Shown here in pieces: positions 1-11,555 of a stretch of 64,000 nt of DNA. Made by a program: the position numbers and the translations under genes. Position 1 is the stretch's first letter, and each line of letters opens with the position of its first letter. The notes beneath the pieces were generated by a model, which did not search any database, was not told where the DNA came from, and was given only the letters and a program-made list of their open reading frames with translations. Source of the DNA: Lucinisca nassula (lineage: Eukaryota; Mollusca; Bivalvia; Lucinida; Lucinidae); contig OY757013.1 of the NCBI GenBank assembly GCA_963580285.1, positions 129,825,027 to 129,889,026 on the forward strand, read 5' to 3'.

Positions 1-345
1 CAATATATGCCTGAGCCGTTAGAGAACATCGGATCGCATTCCCCACCTGTGGGCAATATTTGCCCGAGAGCCGTTAGTTATATTTCCCGCCTGAGAACAA
101 TGTTTGCCCGAGCCGTTAGTTACATACTCCGCATAAGAGCAACAATTGCACGAGCCATTGGTTACACTACCCACCTAAGAGCAGTATTTACCCGAGCCGT
201 TAGTTACATGTACATTCCCTGCCTGAGGGCAATATTTGCTCTTGCTGTTTCATTCCCCACCTGAAAGCAATATTTGCCCCAGCCTTTACTTACATTCCCC
301 GCGTGATAGCATTGGGCTCGGGCAAATATTCTTCTCAGGCGAGAA
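1..345. repeat. Degenerate tandem repeat, about 42-bp unit
   Basis: The motif GAGCCGTTAGTTACATTCC, followed by CGCCTGAGAGCAATATTTGCC, recurs about every 42 bases for seven or so diverged units. The last stretch (about 305-345) carries the same motif in inverted orientation, so the array ends in a potential fold-back. The open frame at 7-264 merely translates the repeat. Confidence 0.75.
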
Positions 346-641
346 TGTGATCACTTGACCCATGTCAAGAATATCAATAACTAATACGGTCCATGTAAAT
401 CTGTGAAAGCTACTTTTTTTGTAAATGCACCACATTGAGCGATAAAGACCGGGGCTTATCCGTTTGTTGACATGACCGTAAAGAGAAACAATCTAGTAAA
501 CACACATGTCTGTTTTGTAAAAAAGGATTTTGGCGTCAATATAGTTTTGAATTTCTATTTCGTGAGATATCTTAAGCAGTGTAGTTGGATCATTTAAATA
601 TTTAGTATTTTGAAGCGTAACCAGTTAAATAGAAATGTAGG
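346..641. other. Unrecognised AT-rich stretch
   Basis: No coding signal, terminal repeats or similarity to the window's repeat families was seen. Confidence 0.4.
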
Positions 642-1001
642 CAATGATCAGGATCGATACAATTAACCCACAGCCCCATCAGAGACACCAAAAGTAAACA
701 AACACAAACATGAAATAACTAGACCCAAATGGAAACATCAATAGCGGAAAGCCAAAAGGTCAGTTACTTTCCCACATAATGGCCAATTGGCTATCCAAAA
801 CAACAACAAAAATAAAATAAAAGCAATGCACACACTCAAAGGCAAACCATAATAAAAAATAAACCGCGACAGAAGAGCCGCCTTAAAAACGATCAGTAAA
901 ACGAACTCCACTTGGTGGCTTAAATCGATTTTACGAGGCTGCAATCCTCACCCTTGCTTCCGTCGCGATTTAGGCGAGTAATGTTTTGAGTCTGCTTGAA
1001 A
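642..1001 (-). mobile_element. Family A (Penelope-like 3' region), partial
   Basis: Reads on the minus strand and ends at the family's common 3' terminus. Its 5' side stops at the GCGGACTGAA position and abuts the 3' terminus of the next A copy, so the two form a head-to-tail pair like a Penelope pseudo-LTR arrangement. Confidence 0.7.
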
Positions 1002-1003
1002 AA

Positions 1004-1473
1004 CAGAAGTGGAGGCAATGATCAGGAATCGATACAATTAACCCACAGCTCCCATCAGAGACACCAAAGGGAAAGAAACACAAACATGACACAACAGACC
1101 CAAATGGAAACACCAATAGCGGAAAGCCAAAAGGACAGTCACTTTCCAACAAACGGCCAATAGGCTATCCAAAATAAAATAATATAAGCAACACAAACAC
1201 TCAAATACAAACCATAACAAAAATAAACAGACAGAAGAACCGCCTTGGAACGGTCAGCGGAAACGAATTCCACTGGGGGCTTAAATCGATTTTACGTGGC
1301 CACAATCCTCGCCCTTACTTCCGTGGCGATTAAGACAAATAATTTGTTCAGTCCGTATGAAGGCCTCCCAACTCATCAGTGCAACATCTCCGTGAATACA
1401 AAATATCAAACAACCACAGAGATGAAAGCCTCCTAACTCATCAGTTTAACATCTCCGAGAACACATAAAATCA
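1004..1473 (-). mobile_element. Family A (Penelope-like 3' region)
   Basis: Minus-strand copy running from the common 3' terminus back through the AAATCGATTTTACG and CTCATCAGTGCAACATC landmarks, then lost. It is upstream partner of the 642-1001 copy in minus-strand orientation. Confidence 0.7.
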
Positions 1474-2192
1474 ACTCTAAGTTATAATTTCTAAAATTCG
1501 ATTTTTTTTCTAGTATTTCTTGAAACTAAATGAAATCAACAACAACACTAATAAATAAGAATTTTATAAAAAAAAAAAAAAAAAATCAATTTACTGGTGT
1601 CAAAGGATTTTCGCCCATTTGTCGACAGGTTTTCTGTGGTATGCAACAAAAACACATTTAACCCGTTCCAAGAAATGGGGAAGATTCAATTTTCTTTGAA
1701 CATAATTGTAACTCGTGATCGAGATAAAAATCTGATTCAAACTTATACGTAGAATCAAAGATAATTGTAAAAGAACGAAATTACACGTTACTTTAAAACA
1801 TTTGTGCTACTCTACTCAAACTCAACTCAACATAATTTTATTTTCACTAAGGGCCCCCCATATTGGCAACATGAGACACGAAACAAACATTTTCAAACAT
1901 ATGTATATGGCATAATGAACTATTTCAAAACTGAGCTGAAGTATCTTTGTAAAGGGAATAGGAGCTTTTTTCGTGACGTACATCCGGTTCTAAAAATAGA
2001 ACGGGAAAAGCCCTGGCCGTCATCTGTCGTATTGCTTCAAAGGCAGTGGGACAGATAAAGTGTTAATTACAGCGTAAAACAGTGGAATTCTTTTTAACTT
2101 TTTGGGAATTCTAATGTTAGATAATAGGAGAAACACCGATATGCTGCCAGATGTGAAATTTCGCATTACGAAAATGATATATTGTACATACG

Positions 2193-2196
<4 letters not shown>
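1474..2196. other. Unrecognised AT-rich stretch
   Basis: Contains a poly-A run near 1569-1584. Short open frames here show no recognisable domain. Confidence 0.4.

Positions 2197-2257
<61 letters not shown>
2197..2257. repeat. (CT)n microsatellite
   Basis: About 30 uninterrupted CT dinucleotides. The RERERE-type open frames across it are artefacts. Confidence 0.95.
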
Positions 2258-2260
<3 letters not shown>

Positions 2261-2398
2261 GGAACATTAAATTCAAAACAAACGTAGAACACCCGTTCAG
2301 GGCATAAGAATGAAACACTCCTTCGCAAGTGCAAGATTTTACAGTAAAATCTGGTAGATTTGTAGATTGGTTCAACCTGCCCAGCCCTTAGGTTTACA

Positions 2399-2588
2399 TT
2401 AACCCATTTGGTACCGGAAACCCCAAAAGGGCTAAGTGACAAACAGTGCAGATCTGGGCCAACACTGTTTGCCACTGGGCCATTTTCCAAATAAACTTTG
2501 AAGAAAACACAACCTGACACCCCTAAATTTTGAAAATGACTCCTACTATATATAAGGAGGAAGATTCCATTTGGTACAAAAAGGGTTA
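2399..2588. mobile_element. Possible piggyBac-type MITE (O-like)
   Basis: Left end TAACCCATTTGGTACC is mirrored by CCATTTGGTACAAAAAGGGTTA on the right. The interior contains the ACAGTGCAGATCTGGGCC ... ACACTGTTTGCC pairing also found in the better TTAA-ended copy at 14787-14986. Confidence 0.45.
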
Positions 2589-2621
2589 TGGACTTCTTGG
2601 ATACAGGGATCAATCAAACCT

Positions 2622-3016
2622 CTCTCTCATCTCAACGGTCGCGTGTCATTGAAGTGAGTTGGAGTGGTTGTCGACGGCATGACGTCGAGCCAACATTGAC
2701 TCGAAGTCCGTCTCTAAGTCCACTCATTAGTTGTTTTTTTTTCGACTGTCAGTATGTTTATTTGTCTAACAGTCCGTCCGTTCGTCTGTTAGTCAGTCAG
2801 TCATTCAGTCAGTCGGTCTGCGTGTCGTCTGTCTGTCTACTGTCAGTTTGTCAGTCAAACCTCTTCTCTCTGTCTCTCTCTCTCTCTCTCTCATGCCAAC
2901 GGTCATGTGACAATGAAGTGAGTTGGAGAGGGTGTCGACGGCATGACGTCGAACCAACATTGACTCAACGCCCCTCCGTCAGTCCACTCATTAGTATATT
3001 TCGACTGTCAGTATGG
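2622..3016. repeat. Imperfect direct duplication with CT/GTCA simple repeat between
   Basis: A roughly 130-base segment containing GAAGTGAGTTGGAG, GTCGACGGCATGACGTCGA and TCGACTGTCAGTATG occurs at about 2622-2755 and again at about 2890-3016, separated by (GTCA/GTCT)n and (CT)n sequence. Period is about 268 bases. Confidence 0.7.
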
Positions 3017-3046
3017 AGATTTAAATTGCGCATGTAGACAGATCGT

Positions 3047-3190
<144 letters not shown>

Positions 3191-3680
3191 CTTGGATAGC
3201 GAATAAAACGAAAGTTACGTAAAGACTTATTTCATGAATAACGGTATCTCAAGCCATTGACATGGGTCATTCACGAAAAGATTGTTGTCAATTAAAAACG
3301 GATTTGGGATAAATGAATTTCGCTAATGAAAGCAAAATACTATTCTCTCCTTCTCGAGGCATTATTTCAATGAAAACGGGTATATTTTCTATCAAAATGT
3401 CTGAATATTGTTAGCATTTTAAGTTCCGCCAATACATTTGAATAGCGATGGCCGTTTCAATTGACGGCCAGTACTTTGCGCATGCGCAAGAATGACGTCA
3501 TAAACGGAATTCCTAAAACCTCCTATAGCCTGATATTTGTTTGTAGGGCAGCATGCCCTACAATTAAACGTTGTATGTACAAAAGCGGGGCTTGTAAGGG
3601 TATATATTAGTTTCGTTAATTTTGCTCAGAAATATTGATTTTGTGTTCCCAGGCATACTGAAGTTATCATAGCATATACC
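3191..3680. other. Unrecognised stretch
   Basis: Nothing with coding or repeat-family character was recognised. GGGCAGCATGCCCTAC near 3546 is a small inverted repeat. Confidence 0.4.
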
Positions 3681-4245
3681 AACGTAAAGGCTTATGTTGG
3701 AAGGTACCTGATGCTCTGTCTCTGGTCGGGCCCATCGGAGTTTAACTGTTAGTTTTCGTTTGCTCCAGCATTTCAGTGGTTTCTTGCAGTCGAGTCATCA
3801 CCATTGTTTCGTCTATGTTGTTGTTTGATTTTTGTGTTCACGGAGATGTTGCACTGATGTGTTAGGAGGCCTTCATGCGGACTAAACAAACTATTTGTCT
3901 TAATCACGACGGACGTAAGTGCGAGGATTCTGGCCACATAAAATCGATTTAAGGCCCCCAGTGGATTCGTTTCCGCTGACCGTTCCAAGGCGGTTATTCT
4001 GTTGCGGTTTATTTTTGTTTTGGTTTGTTTTTGGGTGTTTGTGTCGCTTATATTATTTTATTTTGGATAGCCTATATGCCATTTTGTGTGAAAGTAACTT
4101 TCCTTTTGGCTTTCCGCTATTGGAGTTTCCATTAGGGTCTGTTGTCTCATGTTTGTGTTTCTTTCCCTTTGGTGTCTCTGATTGGAGCTGTGGGTTAATT
4201 GTATCGAGATCTGATCATTGCCTCCACTTCTACTTTAGACTGAAA
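3681..4245 (+). mobile_element. Family A (Penelope-like 3' region)
   Basis: Starts with CCAACGTAAAGGCTTATG, which matches the last codons and stop of the Penelope-like ORF at 19,050, then runs the full A sequence to the common CTCCACTTCTA terminus. An isolated 3' fragment, consistent with 5'-truncated retrotransposition. Confidence 0.75.
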
Positions 4246-4274
4246 AAAACACGATTTACGAGACATGAGCGGAA

Positions 4275-4585
4275 ACACATTATCCCACTTTAGTGGGCCC
4301 CGCTTGGACAAAAAGATTAGGCTGTATGGTGTTTCCGACCGCAAGAGTTGCATCCGACCGCAAGGGAGCACTAGTAAACCGCTTGGAAGGTCTTAGCCTG
4401 CCTAGGCAAAGTGGTTGGAGACGGTCCAACCTTGCATATAAATGCTATAAGTTTGTTTGGACGGAGTGGCTTGATAAGCCATTTCATCTCAGTTTCGGCT
4501 AAACGTCTTACAAATCGGAAGCAAAGTCTCCAAATTAACCTAACTCGTGTTGACTGGGACGTTAAACCTCAATTTAAACTAAAAT
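4275..4585 (+). mobile_element. Family C SINE-like element, diverged
   Basis: Diverged copy recognised by AGTAAACCGCTTGGAAGGTC, the GCCATTTCATCTCAGTTTCGGC block and the tail GACGTTAAACCTCAA. Confidence 0.6.
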
Positions 4586-4887
4586 CCCACATTCAGTTTC
4601 AAATTGGTGTTTGGTCCTATTGAATTACAGCTCTGGTCGACTGCGATTTCATAGCAGATGGGTCGGTGACCCACATTTGTTTTTATCATTTTATCAGTCA
4701 AAATTGAACTTCGAGTGTAGTTTCATTAGTTTTTACATGCAATTTAATTGGGTGCATTCTCATTACTCCACACTTTGTCCAGCTAAACTGACGTGTATAT
4801 GATATTTATTACACGAAGTTGCACGGCAGTTTATGACCCCCATCCAGTTATTCAGTAGAAAACCCCATGTACACCAATAGAAGACGT
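4586..4887. other. Unrecognised stretch
   Basis: No repeat family or coding signal was recognised. Confidence 0.35.
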
Positions 4888-5326
4888 TGACAATGTCTCA
4901 CCTCTGTGGTTCTTTGATTATTTGTGTTCACGGAGATGTTGCACTGATGAGTTAGGAGGCCTTCATGCGTACTGAACAAATTATTTGTCTTAATCGCGAC
5001 GGAAGTGAGGGCGAGGATTGTGGCCACGTAAAATCGATTTAAGTCCCCAAGTGGAAATCTTTCCACTGACCGTTCCAAGGCGTTTCTTCTTTGGCGGTTT
5101 ATTTATGTTGTTGTTTGTTACTTACTGTGTGTATCACTTGTGTATGTTTATTTTGGATGGCCATATGGCCATTTTGTTGGAAACTTACTGTCCTTATGGC
5201 CTTCCTTTGTTTAGATTTCGATTATGGTCTAGTCGCTTAATGTTTGTTTTTCTTTCCCTTTGGTGTCTTTGATGGGTGGAGTAAGTTAATTGTATCGATT
5301 CCTGATCTTTGTTTTACTTCTACTTT
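4888..5326 (+). mobile_element. Family A, 5'-truncated
   Basis: Starts inside the family at CACCTCTGTGGTTC and ends at the common terminus TTTTACTTCTACTTT. The variant resembles the copy at 17,562. Confidence 0.7.
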
Positions 5327-5494
5327 ACCTATCACATGCAAACTGAAATGGGCTGAAACCAAGAACGCCCAGGCACACACACAAAAACAGCAGCAGTAAC
5401 AACAGCAACAAACAATATTTAGGACATTTAAGCAGTAAGGCATGCTATCAAAGGAAATCAGATCTATGAAATAACACTTGGATATTAAAAAAGT

Positions 5495-5742
5495 TCAGCG
5501 GAAAGCCAAAAGGACAGTTATTTTCCCCTTAAAATGGCCAACTGGCTATCCAAAACAAAAATATATGAGATACACACACTCAAAGACAAACCATAAAACA
5601 AATAAACCGCGACACAAGAACCGCCTTCGAACTGTCAGTGAAAAGCACTTCACCTAAATCGATTTTACGAGGCCGAAATCCTCACCCTTACATCCGTCGC
5701 GTTTTAGACAAATAATTTGTTAGTCCGCATGAAGGCTTCCTA
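5495..5742 (-). mobile_element. Family A, partial, in tandem
   Basis: Minus-strand copy lacking its 3' tip. Its 5' end stops just upstream of CTTCATGCGG and abuts the 3' terminus of the next A copy, repeating the arrangement at 642-1473. Confidence 0.65.
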
Positions 5743-6252
5743 ATAGAAATGAAGGCAATGATCGCAAACCGATATAATCAACCCAGACCCCCAATCAGAT
5801 ACACCTAAGGATAAGAAACACAAACATCCAATGACTAGACCATAATGGCAACATCAATAGCGGAAAGCCAAAAAGACAGTTACCTTCCCACAAAACTGCC
5901 AAACGACCATTCAAAACAAAAACGATATCTGGGAGTGGGGGGAAGAGTGGGGCTTAAATCGGTTTTACGCTGCCACAATCCTCGCCCTCACATCCGTCGC
6001 GATTAAGACAAATATCTTGTTCTGACCGCATGAAGGCCCCATAACTTATCCGTGTAACATCGCCGAGAACACAAAAATCAACAACCGCAGAGATGAAACG
6101 AGGGCAAGGACTCGACAGCAAGAAACCACTGAAATGCTGGGGCAAAAGAAAACCAACAGTTATACTACGACAGGCTCGGCCAGAGACAGAGCATTAGGAT
6201 TAGGTACCAACCAACAGTACATCAAATTGAATTCTAATTTTCAGCAAGCCTT
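5743..6252 (-). mobile_element. Family A joined to Penelope ORF end
   Basis: Minus-strand A copy that continues at its 5' side into the C-terminal coding sequence of the Penelope-like element (6253-6402). It is one of three independent ORF-to-A junctions in the window. Confidence 0.75.
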
Positions 6253-6402
6253 GACGATGTAACCGTCATAGAATCTGAGGGTGTAATTAAAGATGTAAGC
6301 AAAGATGTCAACAGTGAATGGGTTAACAACATACAGTCTGTGGTGTAACATTTATTCTGTACCCAATCTTTTAATATCGAAGATTGAAAAACTGAATTTT
6401 CG
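6253..6402 (-). pseudogene. Penelope-like RT, C-terminal fragment
   Basis: Read on the minus strand, this encodes a decayed tail of the same protein as 17,321-19,056: residues corresponding to IGY..., VNPIT and DSMT are recognisable, ending where the A sequence begins. The stop codon has mutated, so the frame runs on. Confidence 0.6.
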
Positions 6403-6774
6403 AAAAGTTTATATAATATGTATAACATTACACACATGTATACAACTAAATGGTACATGTATATATTATGTAAAACTGCATTAATTTACTGTTTTTCAAA
6501 TGAGTTGCTGACGTCAATAGTCATCAAACAATTTCAAGTAAAAAATTCCCTTCCATGACTGCCCTGTAGTATGTTATATTAGCCATTACATGCGAAAACG
6601 TATCTACGAACACGTGTGTCGACTGACTACTTAGATCGGCTTGCGCTTCCCAACAGTCTTCTCAGAATCCTCGCTGTGCGCTTAAAGAACATCCCTTACG
6701 CAAACCATTAAGAAAACATCCTTCACACAAATACATTGTAAATACGGCCGACAAAATGAAAATATTAGGATTGT
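6403..6774. other. Unrecognised stretch
   Basis: AT-rich, no recognised element. Confidence 0.35.
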
Positions 6775-6930
6775 TTTATTACTGTTCAAAATATGGGTTG
6801 TGGGTGCGCTTTAGAACCGCCTCATCAAGGCGGCTCTAACGAGTATACACAATCTAAATTTTACATTCTAACAAGTACCAACAATCTATATCTGGCGCAG
6901 AAATGAAGGAAGTATCAAATATTTTCAGCT
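6775..6930. mobile_element. Decayed M1/M2 fragment
   Basis: Central hairpin AGAACCGCCTCATCAAGGCGGCTCT is present with extra ACAATCTA arm copies, but neither tip is recognisable. Confidence 0.6.
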
Positions 6931-7003
6931 GTAAAGTGCTTATTATACGGGTATGAATGACGTCATTGTAGCACATGGATGTGTGATCTTAATGGTCTGC
7001 TTT

Positions 7004-7303
7004 GGTTATTTGTTTGAATAGGAGTTTAACGTCCCCGTCAATACTATTTAGGTCATTTTTGAGACGCAGCTTCCAATACTTTGGACATTTTGCCCGACAT
7101 TGAGATACAATAACATCTCAAACTCTGCCGCCCAAAGGAAATCAAAAGGCTTACATGCAGTGTTTTGAGTAATCCAAACCACTTTGCCTGGGCAGGTTTA
7201 GTCCTTCTAAGCGGTTGGCCAGTACTCATGTGCGGTCAGTTTTAGCTCTGCACAGAAGCACCATGCAGCCCAATCTATTTCTTCAAGACCCGATGGGCTG
7301 GGC
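7004..7303 (-). mobile_element. Family C SINE-like element
   Basis: Minus-strand copy from the tail complement GTTTAACGTCCCCGTC to the head complement CTTCAAGACCCGATGGGC. Near full length (about 295 bp). Confidence 0.75.
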
Positions 7304-7666
7304 CGGAATGATCTGCTATGTACGCACAGGTCTGATGATACGGTTTTCTTGAAGCGGCTTATGTAATAAATATATCGCACGAAAACTGATGTATACAACC
7401 ACAGAGTGGCAACAGATATAATTCGTTTATGTTCCCAAAGTACATAGAAACTGTCAGTGAAATGAGTTATATCGCTACAAATTAATAAAGTATGATATTG
7501 GCCACTTTTCATCAATAGCTTATAGAACAGGGGGATAAATACGTGGTCAGGTTTCTTCAGATGGCAATAAACACTTTTATCGCCGCATCAGTATTGCAGT
7601 GATGGGTAAGCGAAACGTCCGTACGATGACTATAAAGTCAGGAGTGTTAAGTGACAACGGAATGCT
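7304..7666. other. Unrecognised stretch
   Basis: The 102-residue minus-strand frame crossing 7207-7515 begins in the C element and shows no domain. Confidence 0.35.
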
Positions 7667-7745
7667 TTGATTCTTTGTTTGAATTGAGATTAAACGTCCC
7701 CGTCAATACTGTTTAGGTCATATTGGAGACCTGCTGCCAAATTAA
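7667..7745 (-). mobile_element. Family C tail fragment
   Basis: Only the 3' tail is left (complement TTAAACGTCCCCGTC). It is cut a few bases before the M2 copy at 7749. Confidence 0.65.
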
Positions 7746-7748
7746 AAA

Positions 7749-8027
7749 CATTACGATAACACACCCGTGCGACATAGTGCATTAATCCACATCTCCAAAA
7801 TGGTTACTTTTCTGATGAAAATCCATGATATGTTTCTTATATTTACTGCAAACATAGGTTGTGGGTGCTCGTTAGAACCGCTTCATTGAAGCGGTTCTAA
7901 CGAGTACCCCCTACCTATGTCTTTGAGTAAAAATAAGAAAAATAATGTTTACCCCCGTAAACCGCAGTTTTCTCTATACAAAGTGGGATGTCAGGGGTGT
8001 TCATTTCACGGAATTGTTCACCTGATG
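7749..8027 (+). mobile_element. M2 element, complete
   Basis: Left tip CATTACGATAAC, right tip GTTCACCTGATG, central GAACCGCTTCATTGAAGCGGTTC. The hairpin carries a C-to-T change balanced by G-to-A on the other arm, so the palindrome is intact. Confidence 0.85.
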
Positions 8028-8100
8028 AAAGTGGATGTATGTTTGAGCGAAATACACACATATTCAAGAGTACAACTATTAGATAAGTCTAGGCTTAACA

Positions 8101-8172
8101 GGGGTATACATTATGTTTTTTATTTCTGTTTCAATACATAGGCTGTAGGTACTTGTTAGAAACGCCTCAACC
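8101..8172. mobile_element. M2 hairpin-arm fragment
   Basis: One arm of the central hairpin only (TTATTTCTG ... TTGTTAGAAACGCCTC). Confidence 0.55.
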
Positions 8173-8599
8173 TATTTTTAACAAGAGGACCATAAGTTCC
8201 TGATCGCTCCCATGAGCCCTGTGTATTATTTGGTCCCTCTTCCCCCATCTAAGTGACTATTAGCTTTGGCACTGATAAATATCAAGGCAGATGATGCAAT
8301 AACCAAAATCGGCAGGGTGACTGTTCTTGATCATAATATGCTTCCTTTCGTGTTTAATATATATATATCTGTGAAAAGTTCATGATATTCCATATAGCAA
8401 ACTTTAAGGATAAAAAAAATACATTCAGGAGTGATTAATTTTACATAGCCACTCAATTTTAATATTTCGGCCAATGGTCTTCTTCAGAAAAATTGAATTA
8501 CACAGAAAACTACATTGCTAAAGTCGCCATTGATTTCAAAGGAAATAAACAATGTGAATTCACGAGTGATTGCTCAAGATCAAGGATGGTCCTTGGCTA
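8173..8599. other. Unrecognised stretch
   Basis: No repeat family or coding signal was recognised. Confidence 0.35.
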
Positions 8600-8879
8600 C
8601 ATCATGAAAACACGCCTACATAATTTTGACCCTCTCGAACCCCACTTTTATATAGTAAAACTGGGGTTTGCAGGGGTAAACCTTATTTTTCTTATTTCTG
8701 CTCTAAAATATAGATTGTGTGTACTCGTTAGAACCGCCTCGATGAGGCGGTTCTAACGAGTGCCCACAATCTATATTTTGAGTAGAAATAAGAAAAATAT
8801 CACAATTTTTCATCTTAAAATTTTGCATTTTTAGGCGATAAAGGTGGCAATGTATTTGTATAGGCGCGTTTGAGGAATG
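8600..8879 (-). mobile_element. M1 element, complete
   Basis: Tips CATCATGAAAACACGCCTA and the eroded complement on the right. Central arms of about 50 bases around GCCTCGATGAGGC are almost perfectly paired. Confidence 0.85.
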
Positions 8880-9260
8880 TATAATATGCATCCTTTAGTG
8901 GTCTATGTGTATGTGAAGTTCCATCCATATATTCCATTAGGTAAAGGAAAATCATGTAACGGAAATTGTTAACACCAAAAACTCTGTCAAATGTTAACAT
9001 ATTTTGCCAATTTACAATCCCAAACAGGCTTCCTTTAATGGACTATTTATATGTGAAGTTTCATCCAAATATCTAATAAAGAAAATGAATACAAGTCCAC
9101 AAATCCATGAATAAATATTCAATTTATTGGTCGGAAACACCCACAAACCACTTATTTCGATCTGAAAAGGGCTGTAACTGTAACAAATATTAACATATTT
9201 TGCCAATTAACAGTCCCACACCACTCATTCCCGGTATAAACATGTATGCAAAATTTGAAA
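8880..9260. repeat. Degenerate tandem repeat
   Basis: TCCTTTARTGG...CTATNTRTATGTGAAGTTYCATCCA occurs at about 8890 and 9030, and TTAACATATTTTGCCAATT at about 8994 and 9190. Units are diverged and uneven in length. Confidence 0.5.
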
Positions 9261-10087
9261 AAGAATAAATCTGTGAAAAATTACTCAAGTTATCGATCGC
9301 AAATGGTGCGGACGGATGGACATACACTTGAAGGTATATCATAAAATTCCCACAACTGTCTTGTGGTGGGATATAAAACAGCATTATTCCATCTCTTTCT
9401 AATTTAAAATCCACACGTCCCAAATTTGACCTTGGCATAAAATAGGTCAAAGTTAACATTGGGCTATCAGCGGAGCTATCGTTTGCACCTGCCTTTGGAA
9501 AGATCTATTAACAAAAAGGTAAAGCAAGTCACCCAGTTGTGTGAATTCAGCTGTTACGCAAACAAAGCTGTGGCGTATATGGCCATTTTGTCCGCTTGCA
9601 GAAAGCATGCGAAAGGCACTCTACCGAATCTTCTGGTGGACTCAGCGAATTTGACATATATTGACAACTTCTAAATAGCCCCGCCTAGTCAATTTTATCT
9701 GCGACTACTATAGTATTCAGTCAACCCGTGGAACATACCGAGTCTCAAGACGGTCGGGCCTGTGATTCTGAAGAAGTTCTTTTTATTACATGTTTACTAT
9801 ATTTGGGCATAGCGGCCGTCTTGTCATGTGACCTGGGCCATATAAATATCTGTTCCCTCACTGTCCTAAGGCTGCATATAAAATTTAATTGAAATTGGCC
9901 CAGCGGTCTAGAGAAAATGTATTCTTAACTGTCAATGGACCTGCAATCCAAGTGACCGCTGGCCAAGATCACCAAAATACCTTGACCTTTGGCATTCATA
10001 GACATTCATTTTGTATCTGTTCTTAAATCAGAGGCCACATTATTTTCCGATTGAAAAGCCTAAGGAACCAAATTTGATGTTGCGAAA
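9261..10087. other. Unrecognised region, possible old repeat
   Basis: A 71-residue frame at 9459-9674 shows no domain I recognise. TTAATTGAAATTGGCCCAGCGG near 9885 looks like an old dispersed repeat, but no ends were found. Confidence 0.3.
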
Positions 10088-10337
10088 AATATGCCCAGAG
10101 ACACAAAAGGGAAAGAAACACGAAACAACTAAACCCTAATGAAAACACTACAAACAGAAAACTAAAATGACAGTTACTGTCTCACAAAATGGCCAAAAGG
10201 AAAGACACAAGCAATACGTACAAAGACAAACTATAACGAATGTAAACCGCGACAGAAGAACCGACTTGGAAGGGTCAGTATGAAGTATTTCACACGGGGT
10301 GTGTGTTAAATCGATTTTACGTGGCCACAATCCTCGA
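10088..10337 (-). mobile_element. Family A, partial
   Basis: Minus-strand fragment covering AGAGACACAAAAGGGAAAG to CGATTTTACGTGGCCACAATCC; both ends are missing. Confidence 0.65.
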
Positions 10338-10365
10338 ATGTATGTTCAGTTTGTCAGTTGGTTAT

Positions 10366-10655
10366 CGCCCATCGGGGCTTGAAGAAACATATGGGATGCA
10401 TGATGCTTCAACGCAGAGCTGAAACCGACCCGCACACGAGTACTGGTAAACCGCTTAGAGGAACTAAGCCTGCCCAGGCAAAGCGGTACGAGTCCATGCT
10501 TATAAACCCTATTGGTTTCATTAGGCGGCAGGACTTGAGGTGTCATTTCATCTCAATGTCGGGTAAAAGTCCCACAAAATTGGAAGCAACGTCTCCAAAA
10601 TGACCTTTACAGTGTTGACGGGGACGTTAAACCTAAAATCAAACAAACAAACAAA
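10366..10655 (+). mobile_element. Family C SINE-like element, near complete
   Basis: Head GCCCATCGGGGCTTGAAG, body ACTGGTAAACCGCTTAGAGG and tail GACGTTAAACC followed by (CAAA)n. Confidence 0.8.
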
Positions 10656-10777
10656 TGCTTTATATGTACATATCTATTCGAATACGCATTGTTTTGACTG
10701 TGCGCATTCCGAACAATGAATTGAAGTGAATTTGAATATAGAAACATATGTGACATCTTTCTGGAACTTCATTAAAT

Positions 10778-10960
10778 TGGCCCCGTCAAGCGATTTTGGT
10801 ACTTATCGCGTATGCGAGCAACGAAGGTTCAGGCGAGCCAGCGCATCCGCGCAGTCTCGCCAGAACCTTCGCTGCTCGCTCATACAAGCAGTGAATCAAG
10901 AGGAACCTTCAGACAGAAAGCCATATCCCTGGCCCCTCTGAATTCGCTTGGCGGGGCTCA
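10778..10960 (+). mobile_element. F element (inverted-repeat MITE), internally deleted
   Basis: Left TGGCCCCGTCAAGCGATTTT and right AATTCGCTTGGCGGGGCTCA form terminal inverted repeats. GCGAAGGTTCAGGCGAG and CTCGCCAGAACCTTCGC form an internal hairpin. It lacks about 55 bases present in the copy at 21,088. Confidence 0.8.
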
Positions 10961-11042
10961 AATAGTTGATTACATTATATTAAAACATGCGTTATCCTAC
11001 GTTTACTTTCCAATGCGGAACTTCCCTCTATGATGTGATCGG

Positions 11043-11234
11043 TACCCAGCAGGCACACGTCGCTAGGGCAACGTCAAATCCACGTCGGTGCAACGTCGTG
11101 ACGTTGCATCGGTGCAACGTCGAGACGTTGTACCGCACGACGTTGCACCGACGTAGATGAGACGTTGCATAAATATCATGACGTCGCACCGACGTCGATA
11201 TGGCGTCACAATTACGTCATGTGCCTGCTGGGTA
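11043..11234. mobile_element. K element (MITE) rich in ACGT motifs
   Basis: TA-CCCAGCAGGCACA at the left and TGTGCCTGCTGGG-TA at the right are perfect inverted repeats with a TA at each edge, as after TA-target insertion. The interior is a run of ACGTTGCACCGACGT-type palindromic motifs that can fold on itself. Confidence 0.8.
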
Positions 11235-11555
11235 TTCACCGCATGAATGTTTAACAACATTCATGAACGCCTACACATGTAACACGAACTTTCATACCGA
11301 TAAGTAGAAAACGATTACATTTTGCTACGAACAACGAATCAATTAGCTTTGACCTGAATCCCCGATATGCGCGCCGCCAACAGTTTCCCCATCTATTTTC
11401 TAAATGTCCCCAGGGAAGTAACAATTTGCATATGTTATATAGACCAGGTCAGAACAATATGTATATAAACAATCCGAAATGAAATGTTCGTTGTTCCTTA
11501 AGGACAAGAGTAAATGGAGTTGTAACAACTTAGTCATGCAATTATCAATATTAGG
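11235..11555. other. Unrecognised stretch
   Basis: No repeat family or coding signal was recognised. Confidence 0.35.

Noticed and set aside
1245..1436. Recurring frame MERSAET...NRFYVA...ILALTSVA on many loci, looking like a small protein family
   Set aside because: It is the antisense reading of family A, the Penelope 3' region; lengths and frames vary between copies and none has a start context or domain.
2020..2613. 197-residue minus-strand frame
   Set aside because: Its middle is the (CT)n microsatellite read as RERE, and its ends fall in an O-like element; no domain.
7590..7640. AGTGATGGGTAAGCGAAACGTCC, hammerhead-like
   Set aside because: The CTGATGA core is missing its C, stem II would be one base pair and no stem I forms.
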